Source of the DNA: an uncultured Maribacter sp.
GTDB taxonomy: Bacteria > Bacteroidota > Bacteroidia > Flavobacteriales > Flavobacteriaceae
Length of the DNA stretch: 64,000 nt
Direction: 5' to 3'
Assembly: GCA_947493885.1 (NCBI GenBank)
Contig: CANLTE010000006.1
Coordinates: forward strand, 1 to 64,000
A program made the position numbers and the translations under genes. Under the pieces are notes generated by a model. That model was not told where the DNA came from. It did not search any database and saw only the letters and a program-made list of their open reading frames with translations. Within the stretch, counting starts at the first letter, position 1; every line of letters starts with the position of its first letter. Shown here one piece after another: positions 33,723 to 43,628 of this stretch.

Positions 33723-34445
33723 CTAACTTCTACGAACTTCATTTAAAACAATTGCTGTTGCCGTTGCAACATTTAAACTCTCGGTAGTATCTCCGCCAAA
33801 TTGCGGTATGGTAACCATACCTGAACAATGTAGTTTTATATCTTCCGAAATACCCTTCCCTTCATTACCCATAATAATAACTCCTGCAGAGGGAAAACTT
33901 ACGCTATTTAAATGATCCCCTTCCATAAAAGTTCCATAAACTGGTAGATTGACACTATTTAAAAAATCACTTAAGTTACTATACACAATATTAACTCTAG
34001 AAATTGAGCCCATTGTTGCTTGTAAAACTTTTGGATTATAACAGTCTACAGTTCCTAACGAACAAATTAAATGTTTAATCCCAAACCAATCACAAAGCCT
34101 AATTATTGTTCCCATATTACCAGGGTCTTGAACATCATCTAAAGCTAAAACCCAACCATTTTCATCCACTTTGTCTGAAGTCGGAATATAAAAAATGCCA
34201 AGAATTGTGTTTGGGTTTTTTAAACTACTCATTTGCTTTAGTTCATTTCTAGAAACAATTTCTACCAAATTAGAATCACAATCTAAAACTTCATCTTGAA
34301 TTGAATAAATTTTGAACACCTCAATAGTTGAAGTCAAAAGCTCCAAAATTGCTTTTTTTCCTTCAACTACGAACAAACCATGCTCATTTCGGTACTTTTT
34401 TTGCTGTAAGCTTTTGATAAGTTTTATTTGGCTTTTAACAACCAT
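33723..34445 (-). CDS. TrmH/SpoU-family RNA 2'-O-methyltransferase
   Basis: 240 residues. An N-terminal substrate-binding part (KSLQQKKYRNEHGLFVVEGKKAI) precedes the SPOUT trefoil-knot domain: LALDDVQDPGNMGTIIRLCDWFGI, VLQATMGSISRV, IIMGNEGKGIS and IPQFGGDTTESLNVATATAIVLNE. These are the three SpoU motifs. It methylates ribose in rRNA or tRNA; the exact target is not decidable. Divergent from tamL, with only 24 bases between the starts. Confidence 0.92.
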   Translation of the reverse strand: MVVKSQIKLIKSLQQKKYRNEHGLFVVEGKKAILELLTSTIEVFKIYSIQDEVLDCDSNLVEIVSRNELKQMSSLKNPNTILGIFYIPTSDKVDENGWVLALDDVQDPGNMGTIIRLCDWFGIKHLICSLGTVDCYNPKVLQATMGSISRVNIVYSNLSDFLNSVNLPVYGTFMEGDHLNSVSFPSAGVIIMGNEGKGISEDIKLHCSGMVTIPQFGGDTTESLNVATATAIVLNEVRRS

Positions 34446-34455
34446 GCAAATAATG

Positions 34456-34463
34456 TATTTTTG
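34456..34463 (+). promoter_or_regulatory. TATTTTTG -7 box of tamL
   Basis: An exact TAnnTTTG match ending 6 bases before ATG 34470, implying a leaderless or nearly leaderless message. It lies in the 24-base space between divergent starts. Confidence 0.55.
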
Positions 34464-34469
34464 ATTTCT

Positions 34470-37061
34470 ATGAAGATTGCGTTTTGTTCTGAAAAAAACA
34501 TTGCTAAAATACTCCTATTTTGGATAGTTGTAACATTATGCTCCTGTAATACACTTAAAAGAATTGAAGAAAACGAACGTCTACTTTCTAAAAACACCAT
34601 TTACGTCGATGAGGTTAAAGTAAAAAGTGAAGACATTCAAAGTTTACTTCTTCAAAAGCCAAACACAAATATACTAGGTTACCCATTACGTTTAAATTTA
34701 TACAACTTAGCAAAAAAGAACCCCGACTCTTCTTTCAATAATTGGCTATATAGAAAAGAAAATAGAAGGAAAAAATTAGCGAATATTCTTTCAGAAAAAC
34801 AGGTAGACCGGCTAGGGGAATCCTTTTTAGTTAAGGGCTTAAGTATTTGGTTAAAAAATGTAGGAGAACCACCTGTTACGCTAGACACCCTTAAAACAAG
34901 AAAATCACTAGAACGATTAAGTCTTTATTATGGTAGCAAGGGTTATTTTAACAATAACACAACCTATAAAGTAGACAGCGCCTACGGCAAAAAACGTGTT
35001 GCGTTAAGCTATAAAGTAACGCTAGGTAAGCCCTTTTTTTTAGATTCTTTAGCTACAAACATTACCTCCGCAGCAGTTGACTCCATTTATATAGCGCATA
35101 AAAAAAAATCTTTTGTAAAAAGCGGAAAACAGTTTGATTTAATTGACTTTAATAATGAAAAAGAACGCCTTACCAATTTACTGAGAAATAATGGCGTGTA
35201 TAATTTTCAAGAAAGCTCTATAGATTACAATATCCTTAGAGACACTATAAAGTCTAATGATGATCAAAAAATGAATGTTAGATTAAACATTGCCGATTTA
35301 AAAAAACGCAATGACTCCACAGTTACCTCTTCCACTTACAAAGTATATAAATTTAAGGCAATAAATATCTATACAGATAATTTTTTAGACACCTCTCAAG
35401 AACAGAATTCAATAACATATGGTGATTATACCATACATTATAAAGGCAAGTTACGCTACACTCCAAAAACTTTGACTGATGCTATTTTCTTTAAAAAAGA
35501 CAGTGTCTATAGGGAGATCAATAGAGTTAGAACATTCAGACAAATTAATAACCTAAACACATTTAAGTACCCTAATATTTCTTTTGAGGAGGATAGTACG
35601 CAAAGCTACTTAACCGCTCAGATTAACTTATCTCCACGAAAAAAATATTCTTTTGAATCTAATATTGATGTAACACGATCAAATATTAGACGGTTAGGAA
35701 TTGGAGTTGGTGGATCACTACTTATTCGCAACATTTTTAGAGGTTCAGAAACGTTAAGCGTTTCTGGTAAAGGGTCTTTTGGACTACTAAGTAACCGAAC
35801 ATTAACGGAGGATTTCTTTTCTGAAATTAGTGGTGATGTAAATTTAAATTTTCCTAGAATTTGGTTTCCTTTAATAAATACTGACAAATTTATACCTAAT
35901 TATATGCTTCCAAGAACCAGATTGTCCTTGGGTACTAGTTTTCAGCGAAATATAGGTTTAAACAAACAAACTTTTAATTCTATATTAGGTTATAATTGGT
36001 CTCCTTCAGAGCAAAAGAAAAATACAGTTGAACTTATTAATTTGCAATTTGTAAATAATGTAAATCCAAACAAATTTTTTAACGTCTACCAAGACACATA
36101 CAGTCAACTAAATGTAATTGCTAACAAATACGATGATCCCTTAGAATATCCAACACTTGCTTCTTTTTTCCAAACACCTGAAAATTCTACTAATCCAGCG
36201 CTTATAATTTCGGAAGGAGCAGAAGGCTTCACCAATGCCATTTTAAATAGGGAAGTTACTTCTACCACAGAAGATTTTGATGATGTTAGAAGTATTGAAG
36301 AACGAAGAGTTCGTTTAACCGAAAACAATTTGATTTTCACAAGTAATTACAGCTTTGATATTAATAACAAAAGTGGGTTAACTGATAATAATTTTTATCA
36401 ATTTAGATTTAAAGTGGAAAGTGCTGGCTATCTTTTATCGTTAGCATCAAGAGTTATTGACTTTGAAAAAAATGAAAGCGATAATCTCTTAGTATTTGGA
36501 GTACCGTTTTCGCAATACATAAAAACAGAATTTGATTTTGTAAAATACTGGGATTTATCTAACTCAAAAGTATTAGCATATAGAACATTTTTTGGAATTG
36601 CTGTTCCTTATGGGAACTCAGACAACGTGCCTTTTGTTCGAAGTTACTTTGCAGGTGGAGCTAATGATAATAGGGCATGGAATCCGTATTCCCTTGGACC
36701 TGGTAGAACAAGCGCTATTAACGATTTTAATGAAGCTAACTTAAAACTAGCTTTAAACTTAGAATACAGATTTCCTATTGTAGGAAATTTCAAGGGCGCC
36801 CTATTTGCTGATGCGGGAAATATCTGGAATATTTGGGATAATGTAGAAAATCCGGAAGCAACATTTAATGGTATTAGTTCTCTAGGTGATATTGCATTAG
36901 GAACAGGTTTTGGACTCAGATATGACTTCACCTATTTTGTAGCTCGATTAGATTTAGGGTTTAAAACATATAACCCAGCGGAAATTCATTCCGAAAGATG
37001 GTTTAGACAATATAACTTCTCGAACTCTAAGTTACAAATTGGTATAAATTATCCCTTTTAG
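34470..37061 (+). CDS. tamL: Translocation and assembly module lipoprotein TamL (BamA/TamA superfamily)
   Basis: 863 residues from ATG 34470, giving a lipoprotein signal with Cys26 (VTLCSC). An ATG-less upstream extension to 34428 would put residues before the signal, so it is rejected. Periplasmic POTRA-like domains cover about 27-400, and the C-terminal half is an Omp85 barrel: SLGTSFQRN, LRAYRTFFG-like LAYRTFFGIAVPYGN, YFAGGANDNRAWNPYSLGPG (lid-lock type motif) and a final LQIGINYPF. TamL is the Bacteroidota counterpart of TamA, working with TamB in outer-membrane assembly. No tamB is seen in the window. Confidence 0.88.
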   Translation: MKIAFCSEKNIAKILLFWIVVTLCSCNTLKRIEENERLLSKNTIYVDEVKVKSEDIQSLLLQKPNTNILGYPLRLNLYNLAKKNPDSSFNNWLYRKENRRKKLANILSEKQVDRLGESFLVKGLSIWLKNVGEPPVTLDTLKTRKSLERLSLYYGSKGYFNNNTTYKVDSAYGKKRVALSYKVTLGKPFFLDSLATNITSAAVDSIYIAHKKKSFVKSGKQFDLIDFNNEKERLTNLLRNNGVYNFQESSIDYNILRDTIKSNDDQKMNVRLNIADLKKRNDSTVTSSTYKVYKFKAINIYTDNFLDTSQEQNSITYGDYTIHYKGKLRYTPKTLTDAIFFKKDSVYREINRVRTFRQINNLNTFKYPNISFEEDSTQSYLTAQINLSPRKKYSFESNIDVTRSNIRRLGIGVGGSLLIRNIFRGSETLSVSGKGSFGLLSNRTLTEDFFSEISGDVNLNFPRIWFPLINTDKFIPNYMLPRTRLSLGTSFQRNIGLNKQTFNSILGYNWSPSEQKKNTVELINLQFVNNVNPNKFFNVYQDTYSQLNVIANKYDDPLEYPTLASFFQTPENSTNPALIISEGAEGFTNAILNREVTSTTEDFDDVRSIEERRVRLTENNLIFTSNYSFDINNKSGLTDNNFYQFRFKVESAGYLLSLASRVIDFEKNESDNLLVFGVPFSQYIKTEFDFVKYWDLSNSKVLAYRTFFGIAVPYGNSDNVPFVRSYFAGGANDNRAWNPYSLGPGRTSAINDFNEANLKLALNLEYRFPIVGNFKGALFADAGNIWNIWDNVENPEATFNGISSLGDIALGTGFGLRYDFTYFVARLDLGFKTYNPAEIHSERWFRQYNFSNSKLQIGINYPF

Positions 37062-37075
37062 GCTGATTATTTTAT

Positions 37076-37083
37076 TACTTTTG
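37076..37083 (+). promoter_or_regulatory. TACTTTTG -7 box of fbaA
   Basis: An exact TAnnTTTG match 40 bases before the fbaA ATG. Confidence 0.6.
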
Positions 37084-37123
37084 CATCATTATTTTTTTTA
37101 GTAACTAACTTTAGTATAAAATT

Positions 37124-38191
37124 ATGGCGCACAATATTCAACCAGGAGTTGCCACCGGTGATCAAGTTCAAGAAATTTTTAATTACGCAAAAGAAAAAGG
37201 GTTCGCCCTTCCTGCGGTAAATGTTATTGGTTCTGATACTATTAATGGTGTTTTAGAAACAGCAGCTAGCTTAAACGCTCCAGTAATCATTCAATTTTCT
37301 AACGGGGGTGCTCAATTCAACGCTGGAAAAGGCTTATCAAACGATAGTCAAAACGCAGCAATTCAAGGTGCTATTGCAGGTGCTAAACATGTACACCAAC
37401 TAGCTGTTGCTTATGGCGTACCTGTAATTTTACACACGGATCATTGTGCTAAAAAGTTGTTACCATGGATTGATGGACTTTTAGAAGCAAGTGAAAAACA
37501 TTATGCCGAAACCGGTAAATCACTTTTCAGTTCACACATGATTGATCTTTCTGAAGAGCCTCTTGAAGAAAACATCGCAATCTGTAAAAGTTACTTAGAA
37601 AGAATGAGTAAAATGGACATGACTTTAGAAATAGAGTTAGGTATTACAGGTGGTGAAGAAGATGGTGTAGATAATTCAGATGTAGACGATTCTAAACTAT
37701 ACACACAACCAGAAGAAGTTGCTTATGCCTATGAAGAGTTGTCAAAAGTAAGCCATAGATTTACGATTGCAGCTGCTTTTGGAAATGTTCACGGTGTATA
37801 CAAGCCAGGTAATGTTAAGCTTACTCCAAAAATTCTTAAAAACTCTCAAGAATATATCTCAGAAAAATACGGGGTAGAACACAATCATATTGATTTTGTT
37901 TTCCATGGTGGATCTGGATCCACTGTTGAAGAAATTCGTGAAGGTATTAGTTACGGTGTTATAAAAATGAATATTGATACTGATTTACAATACGCTTTCT
38001 TAGCTGGAGTTAGAGACTACATTCAAGACAACAAAGATTATTTACAAGGTCAAATCGGAAACCCTAAAGGAGACGACGAGCCTAACAAAAAATTCTACGA
38101 CCCAAGAGTATGGTTACGTGAAGGAGAAAAATCTTTTGTTGAACGTTTAAAGAAAGCCTTTGAAGATTTAAACAATGTTAATACATTGTAG
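37124..38191 (+). CDS. fbaA: Class II fructose-bisphosphate aldolase
   Basis: 355 residues, the long class IIA type as in E. coli FbaA. Zinc-dependent cleavage of fructose 1,6-bisphosphate in glycolysis and the reverse in gluconeogenesis. Active-site features: PVILHTDHCAKK, ELGITGGEEDGVDN, AAFGNVHGVYKPGNVKL, DFVFHGGSGST and KMNIDTDLQYAF. accD starts 34 bases later and may share the message. Confidence 0.97.
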   Translation: MAHNIQPGVATGDQVQEIFNYAKEKGFALPAVNVIGSDTINGVLETAASLNAPVIIQFSNGGAQFNAGKGLSNDSQNAAIQGAIAGAKHVHQLAVAYGVPVILHTDHCAKKLLPWIDGLLEASEKHYAETGKSLFSSHMIDLSEEPLEENIAICKSYLERMSKMDMTLEIELGITGGEEDGVDNSDVDDSKLYTQPEEVAYAYEELSKVSHRFTIAAAFGNVHGVYKPGNVKLTPKILKNSQEYISEKYGVEHNHIDFVFHGGSGSTVEEIREGISYGVIKMNIDTDLQYAFLAGVRDYIQDNKDYLQGQIGNPKGDDEPNKKFYDPRVWLREGEKSFVERLKKAFEDLNNVNTL

Positions 38192-38225
38192 TTTTAAAAG
38201 GTAGTATTAATTTAAATGTGTACAT

Positions 38226-39083
38226 ATGTCAGCATGGTTTAAGAGAAAAGAAAAGGGTATACAAACCCTGACCGAAGAAAAAAAGGACACACCAAAAGGA
38301 TTATGGTACAAATCACCAACAGGCAAAATTGTTGAAGCAGATGAATTGGCCAAAAACTTTTATGTAAGTCCTGAAGACGATTACCATGTAAGAATTGGCA
38401 GTAAAGAATATTTTGAAATTCTTTTCGATGGAAAGTTTGAAGAATTAGATGCTAAACTTTCCGCCAAGGATCCTTTAAAATTTGAAGACACTAAAAAGTA
38501 TTCAGACCGATTAAAAGCAGCTCAGAAAAAAACTGGTTTAAAAGATGCAGTACGTACTGCTGTGGGAAAATCTCTGGGAAAAGACATCGTAATCTGTTGT
38601 ATGGATTTTAGTTTTATTGGTGGATCAATGGGTAGCGTAGTTGGTGAAAAAATATGCAGAGGAATTGATTATTCTATTAAAAAAAATATTCCTTTTGTAA
38701 TGATTTCGAAGTCTGGAGGAGCAAGAATGATGGAAGCAGCAATATCTTTAATGCAACTTGCAAAAACATCTGCAAAATTAGCTCAACTGGCAGAAGCGCA
38801 AATTCCATACATTTCTCTTTGTACAGATCCAACAACAGGAGGCACAACCGCTTCTTACGCAATGCTTGGCGACATTAATATTGCCGAACCAGGAGCATTA
38901 ATTGGTTTTGCAGGCCCTAGAGTTGTAAAAGACCTTACCGGACAGGATTTGCCTGAAGGTTTTCAAACATCAGAGTTTTTATTAGAACATGGGTTCTTGG
39001 ATTTTATATCTCATCGTAGCGATTTAAAAAAGAAAATTAATTTATATGTTGATTTAATTACTAATAGCGCAGTTAGATCATAA
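38226..39083 (+). CDS. accD: Acetyl-CoA carboxylase carboxyltransferase subunit beta, zinc-ribbon cysteines lost
   Basis: 285 residues. With AccA it transfers the carboxyl group from biotin to acetyl-CoA, the first committed step of fatty acid synthesis. The crotonase-fold core is intact: [58 protein letters not shown]. The N-terminal zinc ribbon, normally two C-x2-C pairs, is present in shape but each pair reads S-P-T-G (30-33) and S-P-E-D (48-51), with no Cys. I recall the same in other flavobacteria, so it is probably a lineage trait. Confidence 0.95.
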   Translation: MSAWFKRKEKGIQTLTEEKKDTPKGLWYKSPTGKIVEADELAKNFYVSPEDDYHVRIGSKEYFEILFDGKFEELDAKLSAKDPLKFEDTKKYSDRLKAAQKKTGLKDAVRTAVGKSLGKDIVICCMDFSFIGGSMGSVVGEKICRGIDYSIKKNIPFVMISKSGGARMMEAAISLMQLAKTSAKLAQLAEAQIPYISLCTDPTTGGTTASYAMLGDINIAEPGALIGFAGPRVVKDLTGQDLPEGFQTSEFLLEHGFLDFISHRSDLKKKINLYVDLITNSAVRS

Positions 39084-39101
39084 TTGTTATAACAAAAGCT
39101 T

Positions 39102-39147
39102 TATCCCTAAAATCTACTATTTAATACTGATTTTAGGGATATTTTTT
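39102..39147 (+). terminator. Intrinsic terminator of accD
   Basis: ATCCCTAAAATC (39103-39114) pairs perfectly with GATTTTAGGGAT (39129-39140), followed by T6 (39142-39147). The next promoter box starts 2 bases later. Confidence 0.85.
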
Positions 39148-39148
39148 A

Positions 39149-39156
39149 TACATTTG
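39149..39156 (+). promoter_or_regulatory. TACATTTG -7 box of rpsO
   Basis: An exact TAnnTTTG match, immediately after the accD terminator's T run and 54 bases before the rpsO ATG. The leader may bind S15 for autoregulation as in other bacteria, but I see no definite structure. Confidence 0.6.
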
Positions 39157-39210
39157 CGCCTCGATTGAAAATCAATCACATACATAAAAATCATTTAAAA
39201 TAATATTGGA

Positions 39211-39480
39211 ATGTATTTAACTAAAGAAGTAAAAGCCGAAATTTTCACAAAACACGGCGGAAAAGCAGAGAACACAGGTTCTACAGAAGGTCAAATAGCG
39301 TTGTTTACACATCGTATTAACCACTTAACTGGACACCTTAAGAAAAATCATAAAGATTTTAATACAGAGCGTTCTCTTGTGAAATTAGTAGGTAAAAGAA
39401 GAAGTCTTTTAGATTACTTAAAGAAAAAAGATATCGTTAAATATCGTGAGCTTATCAAAGAGTTAGGTATTAGAAAATAA
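39211..39480 (+). CDS. rpsO: 30S ribosomal protein S15
   Basis: 89 residues, full length. Binds 16S rRNA early in small-subunit assembly. Recognised by TGSTEGQIALFTHRINHLTGHLKKNHKDF and RRSLLDYLKKKD. Followed by pnp as in many bacteria, but a strong terminator separates the two here. Confidence 0.97.
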   Translation: MYLTKEVKAEIFTKHGGKAENTGSTEGQIALFTHRINHLTGHLKKNHKDFNTERSLVKLVGKRRSLLDYLKKKDIVKYRELIKELGIRK

Positions 39481-39486
39481 TAAATT

Positions 39487-39515
39487 AAAGGGAGGCAATG
39501 CCTCCCTTTTTTATA
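39487..39515 (+). terminator. Intrinsic terminator of rpsO
   Basis: AAAGGGAGGC (39487-39496) pairs perfectly with GCCTCCCTTT (39500-39509), loop AAT, then a T run. Confidence 0.9.
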
Positions 39516-39680
39516 CCCTTATCCAAGGGTTTACCCGTAGGTTCGGGATGGATAAACATTAAAAAGCTGCACACAGTTTTTCATTGGTCAACAACACACA
39601 ACAACACAACAACAATTTGCCATCAAGGCAAAAGACCATTGTTTAACACCTGAGCAACATGCTTGGGTAAAATTGAATTT
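39516..39680 (+). promoter_or_regulatory. Possible structured leader of pnp
   Basis: About 165 bases before pnp contain three small hairpins: ACCCTT/AAGGGT (39516-39531), CCCG/CGGG (about 39533-39547) and TTTGCC/GGCAAA (39616-39632), separated by an unstructured ACAACA-rich stretch (39585-39615). In E. coli, PNPase controls its own leader after RNase III cleavage; a similar role here is only a guess. No TAnnTTTG box is visible. Confidence 0.3.
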
Positions 39681-41918
39681 ATGATTCCAAAAGTATTTAA
39701 AGAGGTCATAGACCTCGGTGACGGTAGAGAAATTTCTATCGAAACTGGAAAACTAGCAAAACAGGCGCATGGTTCTGTTGTTGTTCAATCTGGAAAATGT
39801 ATGTTATTATGTACAGTTGTTTCCAATTACAAACAAGCAGATGTGGACTTTTTACCGCTAACCGTTGATTATCGTGAAAAATTTGCAGCAGCCGGTCGTT
39901 ACCCAGGAGGTTTCTTTAAAAGAGAAGCTAGACCAAGTGATGGCGAAGTTTTAACTATGCGATTAGTGGATCGAGTATTACGTCCACTTTTTCCAAAAGA
40001 TTATCATTCTGAAACTCAGGTGATGATTCAGTTAATGTCTCATGACCCTGAAGTTATGCCAGATGCGATGGCAGGTTTAGCAGCCTCAGCTGCTATTCAG
40101 TTATCAGATTTCCCTTTTGAATGTGCTATCTCTGAAGCTAGAGTTGGTCGTGTAAATGGAGAATTCATTATTAACCCTACGCGTGCTCAATTAGAAGAGT
40201 CTGACATTGATATGATGATTGGCGCTTCTGCTGATTCTGTTATGATGGTAGAAGGTGAAATGGATGAGATTTCTGAAGAAGAAATGACTGAAGCCATTAA
40301 GTTTGCCCATGAAGCAATTAAAGTACAGTGTGCTGCTCAAGAGTCTTTAGCTAAGGCTTTTGGCAAAAAAGAAGTACGTGAATATGAGCCAGAAAGAGAA
40401 GATGCTGATTTAGCTCAAAAAATTCATGATATGGCCTATGACAAAGTCTATGCTGTAGCACAGGCAGGTTCTGCTAAACATGAACGTAGTGCTGCTTTTT
40501 CAGAAATTAAGGAAGAAATCATAGCTAGTTTTTCTGAAGAAGAACAAGAAGATTTTGGCGGACTAATTTCTAAATATTACAGCAAAGCTGAAAAAGCAGC
40601 TGTTAGAGATTTAACTTTAAATGAAGGTTTACGTTTAGACGGACGTAAAACTGATGAGATTAGACCAATTTGGTGTGAGGTAGACTATTTACCTTCTACA
40701 CACGGTTCCTCAATATTTACACGTGGAGAAACTCAAGCTTTAGCAACAGTTACTTTAGGTACCAGTAGAGAAGCTAACCAAATAGACATGCCATCTTTCG
40801 AAGGTGAAGAGCGCTTCTATTTACACTATAACTTCCCTCCTTTTTCAACAGGTGAAGCACGACCAATTCGTGGTACATCTAGACGTGAGGTAGGACATGG
40901 TAACTTAGCGCAACGTGCATTAAAAGGTATGGTTCCTGAAGATTGTCCTTATACCGTACGTGTGGTTTCAGAGATTTTAGAATCTAATGGATCTTCTTCA
41001 ATGGCAACTGTTTGTGCTGGTACAATGGCAATGATGGATGCTGGGGTTCAATTAAAGAAACCTGTTTCTGGTATTGCAATGGGGTTAATTTCTGATGCAG
41101 ATTCTGGAAAATATGCTGTACTTTCTGATATTTTAGGTGATGAAGATCACTTGGGTGATATGGACTTTAAAGTTACAGGTACTGCGGATGGTATTACTGC
41201 ATGTCAAATGGACATTAAGGTAAAAGGATTATCTTATGAAATTCTTGTAAACGCACTAAAACAAGCTCGTGATGGTCGTTTACATATTTTAGGAAAAATC
41301 ACAGAGACCATTGAAACACCAAACGCTGATGTTAAAGATCACGCGCCAACAATGATTACAAGGCGTATACCTAACGAATTTATTGGTGCTCTAATTGGTC
41401 CTGGTGGAAAGGTAATTCAAGAGTTACAAAAAGAAACTGAAACTACCATTGTAATTAACGAAGATCCAGTTACAGAAGAAGGCATTGTTGAAGTATTGGG
41501 TGTAGGCAATAAAGGTATTGATGCAGTTTTAGCTAAAATAGATTCTTTATTATTTAAGCCAGAAAAAGGTAGCGTTTATGAAGTAAAAGTAATCAAAATG
41601 CTAGACTTTGGAGCTGTTGTAGAGTATACAGAGGCACCAGGAAACGAAGTTTTACTTCATGTTTCGGAGCTGGCCTGGGAACGTACAGAAAATGTTACCG
41701 ATGTTGTTAACATGGGTGATGTATTTGATGTAAAATATTTTGGTGTTGATCCACGAACTCGCAAAGAAAAAGTTTCTCGTAAGGCACTTTTACCAAAACC
41801 TGAAGGTTATGTAGAAAGACCTCCAAGAGACAACAATAGAAGTCGCGATAACAAAGGTAGAGACAACCGTAGTCGTGATCGTAGAGATGATAGAAAACCT
41901 AGAGAAGACAAGAAGTAA
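39681..41918 (+). CDS. pnp: Polyribonucleotide nucleotidyltransferase (PNPase)
   Basis: 745 residues from ATG 39681 ([15 protein letters not shown]), the start used by relatives; an in-frame TTG at 39663 is less likely. Phosphorolytic 3'-5' exoribonuclease of mRNA decay. Two RNase PH domains (about 1-140 and 310-540; [48 protein letters not shown]), then a KH domain ([24 protein letters not shown]) and an S1 domain ([20 protein letters not shown]). The last 30 residues are an Arg/Asp/Asn-rich tail ([13 protein letters not shown]) of the disordered RNA-binding type. Confidence 0.97.
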   Translation: MIPKVFKEVIDLGDGREISIETGKLAKQAHGSVVVQSGKCMLLCTVVSNYKQADVDFLPLTVDYREKFAAAGRYPGGFFKREARPSDGEVLTMRLVDRVLRPLFPKDYHSETQVMIQLMSHDPEVMPDAMAGLAASAAIQLSDFPFECAISEARVGRVNGEFIINPTRAQLEESDIDMMIGASADSVMMVEGEMDEISEEEMTEAIKFAHEAIKVQCAAQESLAKAFGKKEVREYEPEREDADLAQKIHDMAYDKVYAVAQAGSAKHERSAAFSEIKEEIIASFSEEEQEDFGGLISKYYSKAEKAAVRDLTLNEGLRLDGRKTDEIRPIWCEVDYLPSTHGSSIFTRGETQALATVTLGTSREANQIDMPSFEGEERFYLHYNFPPFSTGEARPIRGTSRREVGHGNLAQRALKGMVPEDCPYTVRVVSEILESNGSSSMATVCAGTMAMMDAGVQLKKPVSGIAMGLISDADSGKYAVLSDILGDEDHLGDMDFKVTGTADGITACQMDIKVKGLSYEILVNALKQARDGRLHILGKITETIETPNADVKDHAPTMITRRIPNEFIGALIGPGGKVIQELQKETETTIVINEDPVTEEGIVEVLGVGNKGIDAVLAKIDSLLFKPEKGSVYEVKVIKMLDFGAVVEYTEAPGNEVLLHVSELAWERTENVTDVVNMGDVFDVKYFGVDPRTRKEKVSRKALLPKPEGYVERPPRDNNRSRDNKGRDNRSRDRRDDRKPREDKK

Positions 41919-41942
41919 GGTTTAATTGTTTCATTACAAATT

Positions 41943-41986
41943 ATAGCCCTCAATTGGTATTAACCAATTGAGGGCTATTTATTTAC
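41943..41986 (+). terminator. Intrinsic terminator of pnp
   Basis: ATAGCCCTCAATTGG (41943-41957) pairs perfectly over 15 bp with CCAATTGAGGGCTAT (41964-41978), then TTTATTT. The following 180 bases before the glycosyltransferase hold no recognisable feature. Confidence 0.9.
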
Positions 41987-42169
41987 AGCGAACACTTTTA
42001 TTCTGATTGAAAAAATACAACAGCCGTAATATCACCAGAATTTAACACCAATACTGATTAAACACTCAAAAAAACAGCTACTTCATAAAATATTCGTAAA
42101 ACTCAAAATCAGAAAGTCCAAGCAGCACAATATTCCGTAAAACCATTAGAATAAAACACAAGACTATTT

Positions 42170-43549
42170 ATGAAAATCGAAAACACTTTACCATTACAAT
42201 CCAAAAAATTAAATACAGTAACCAATCCATGGGGTCTGTTGGTTTTAACAAGCTCGTTTTTATTAATGATTGGTGCCGTTTATTTAGCTTATACACTTCA
42301 AAGCGACTTTAACGAATTTAATCAAGAAAGAACAAATTCGGTTTTGGGGTTATCTTTTATGATCATTGCAGGAATCCTATTTGTCCTAAAAGCAGCATAC
42401 TTTGTCTTTATATTATTTAGATACTTTAAATACAAACCTGTTGCCTCTGTCACCAACGATGAATTACCAACTTGTACAGTAATAGTGCCCGCTTATAATG
42501 AGGGTAAGCAAGTATATGATACATTAATTAGTTTAGCAGAAAGTGACTTTCCAACTGAAAAATTACAACTAATTTCCATTGATGATGGAAGTGCTGACGA
42601 CACTTGGAACTGGATGAAAGAAGCCAAAAATAGATTAGGAGATCGTTTAGAGATTTATCAACAACCAGAAAACAAAGGAAAACGTCATGCGTTATATCGC
42701 GGTTTCAACATAGGAAAAGGTGACATTTTTGTAACGGTAGATAGTGATTCTATTGTAAAAACAGACACACTTAAAAATTTAGTAAGCCCGTTTGTGAAAA
42801 ATGAAAAATGTGGTGCGGTTGCAGGAAATATTCGAGTACTGAATAAAGCAAAAGCATTATTACCGAAAATGTTAGATGTAAGTTTTGTTTTAAGTTTTGA
42901 GTTTGTGCGCTCAGCAGAAAGTAGTTTAAACTCCGTGTTATGTACTCCGGGAGCCTTAGCAGCCTACAGAAGTTCTGCTGTTTTTAAATGTTTACCCGAA
43001 TGGATTAACCAAACTTTTATGGGACAGCCATCTGATATTGGTGAAGACAGAGCCATGACAAATATGATTTTAAAACAAGGCTTCCATGTTTTATTTCAAA
43101 GAAACGCATTCGCTTACACTAATGTGCCTGAAAAATACAGAGGCTTATATAAAATGTTTATTAGATGGGGAAGAAGTAATGTTCGTGAGAATATTGAAAT
43201 GTCTAAATACGTATTCAAAAACTTTAGAGCAGGGTCTAAGGCAGGGACCAGACTTTTATTTTTAAATCAATCTTTAAAAATAATCATGAGCTACCCATTC
43301 CTACTTTTCATGCTATTTTTTGTACTCACACACCCATTACTATTTATAAGCTCAACACTTGTAAGCATATTAGTTTTATCAACATTCCCCGTAATTTTTT
43401 ATTCCAATCGTTACGAAATCAAAGAGTCTTTTTGGGCATACTCCTATAGTATATTATATACTTTTGGGTTGTTTTGGATTACACCCTATGCAATAGCAAC
43501 AGCAAGCAGAAGAGGATGGTTAACACGTGGACTGCCAGAGAAAAAATAA
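42170..43549 (+). CDS. Processive membrane glycosyltransferase, family GT2
   Basis: 459 residues. Two N-terminal helices (about 21-42 and 60-83), a cytoplasmic GT-A domain, then two or three C-terminal helices (about 360-430), the layout of hyaluronan/chitin/cellulose synthase-like enzymes. Motifs: VIVPAYNEG (105-112), SIDDGS (136-141), DSD (191-193), the base in IGEDRAMTN (290-298) and RWGRS (332-336), the processive Q/RxxRW-like motif. It would extend a polysaccharide and secrete it. The sugar and product are unknown; no other exopolysaccharide gene is adjacent. Confidence 0.88.
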   Translation: MKIENTLPLQSKKLNTVTNPWGLLVLTSSFLLMIGAVYLAYTLQSDFNEFNQERTNSVLGLSFMIIAGILFVLKAAYFVFILFRYFKYKPVASVTNDELPTCTVIVPAYNEGKQVYDTLISLAESDFPTEKLQLISIDDGSADDTWNWMKEAKNRLGDRLEIYQQPENKGKRHALYRGFNIGKGDIFVTVDSDSIVKTDTLKNLVSPFVKNEKCGAVAGNIRVLNKAKALLPKMLDVSFVLSFEFVRSAESSLNSVLCTPGALAAYRSSAVFKCLPEWINQTFMGQPSDIGEDRAMTNMILKQGFHVLFQRNAFAYTNVPEKYRGLYKMFIRWGRSNVRENIEMSKYVFKNFRAGSKAGTRLLFLNQSLKIIMSYPFLLFMLFFVLTHPLLFISSTLVSILVLSTFPVIFYSNRYEIKESFWAYSYSILYTFGLFWITPYAIATASRRGWLTRGLPEKK

Positions 43550-43585
43550 AATTTAGTGATATAAAAAACACATATTCAAATAAGT

Positions 43586-43613
43586 AAAAAAGGTGCACTT
43601 CGTACCTTTTTTA
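43586..43613 (+). terminator. Intrinsic terminator after the GT2 gene
   Basis: AAAAAAGGTGC (43586-43596) pairs with GTACCTTTTTT (43602-43612) with one wobble, loop ACTTC, ending in a T run. Confidence 0.85.
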
Positions 43614-43628
43614 TGCTTTTAACCGAAA

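Noticed and set aside
39585-39615. ACAACA-rich tract as a repeat element or origin
   Set aside because: Short, imperfect, low complexity; no DnaA boxes and no neighbouring replication genes.
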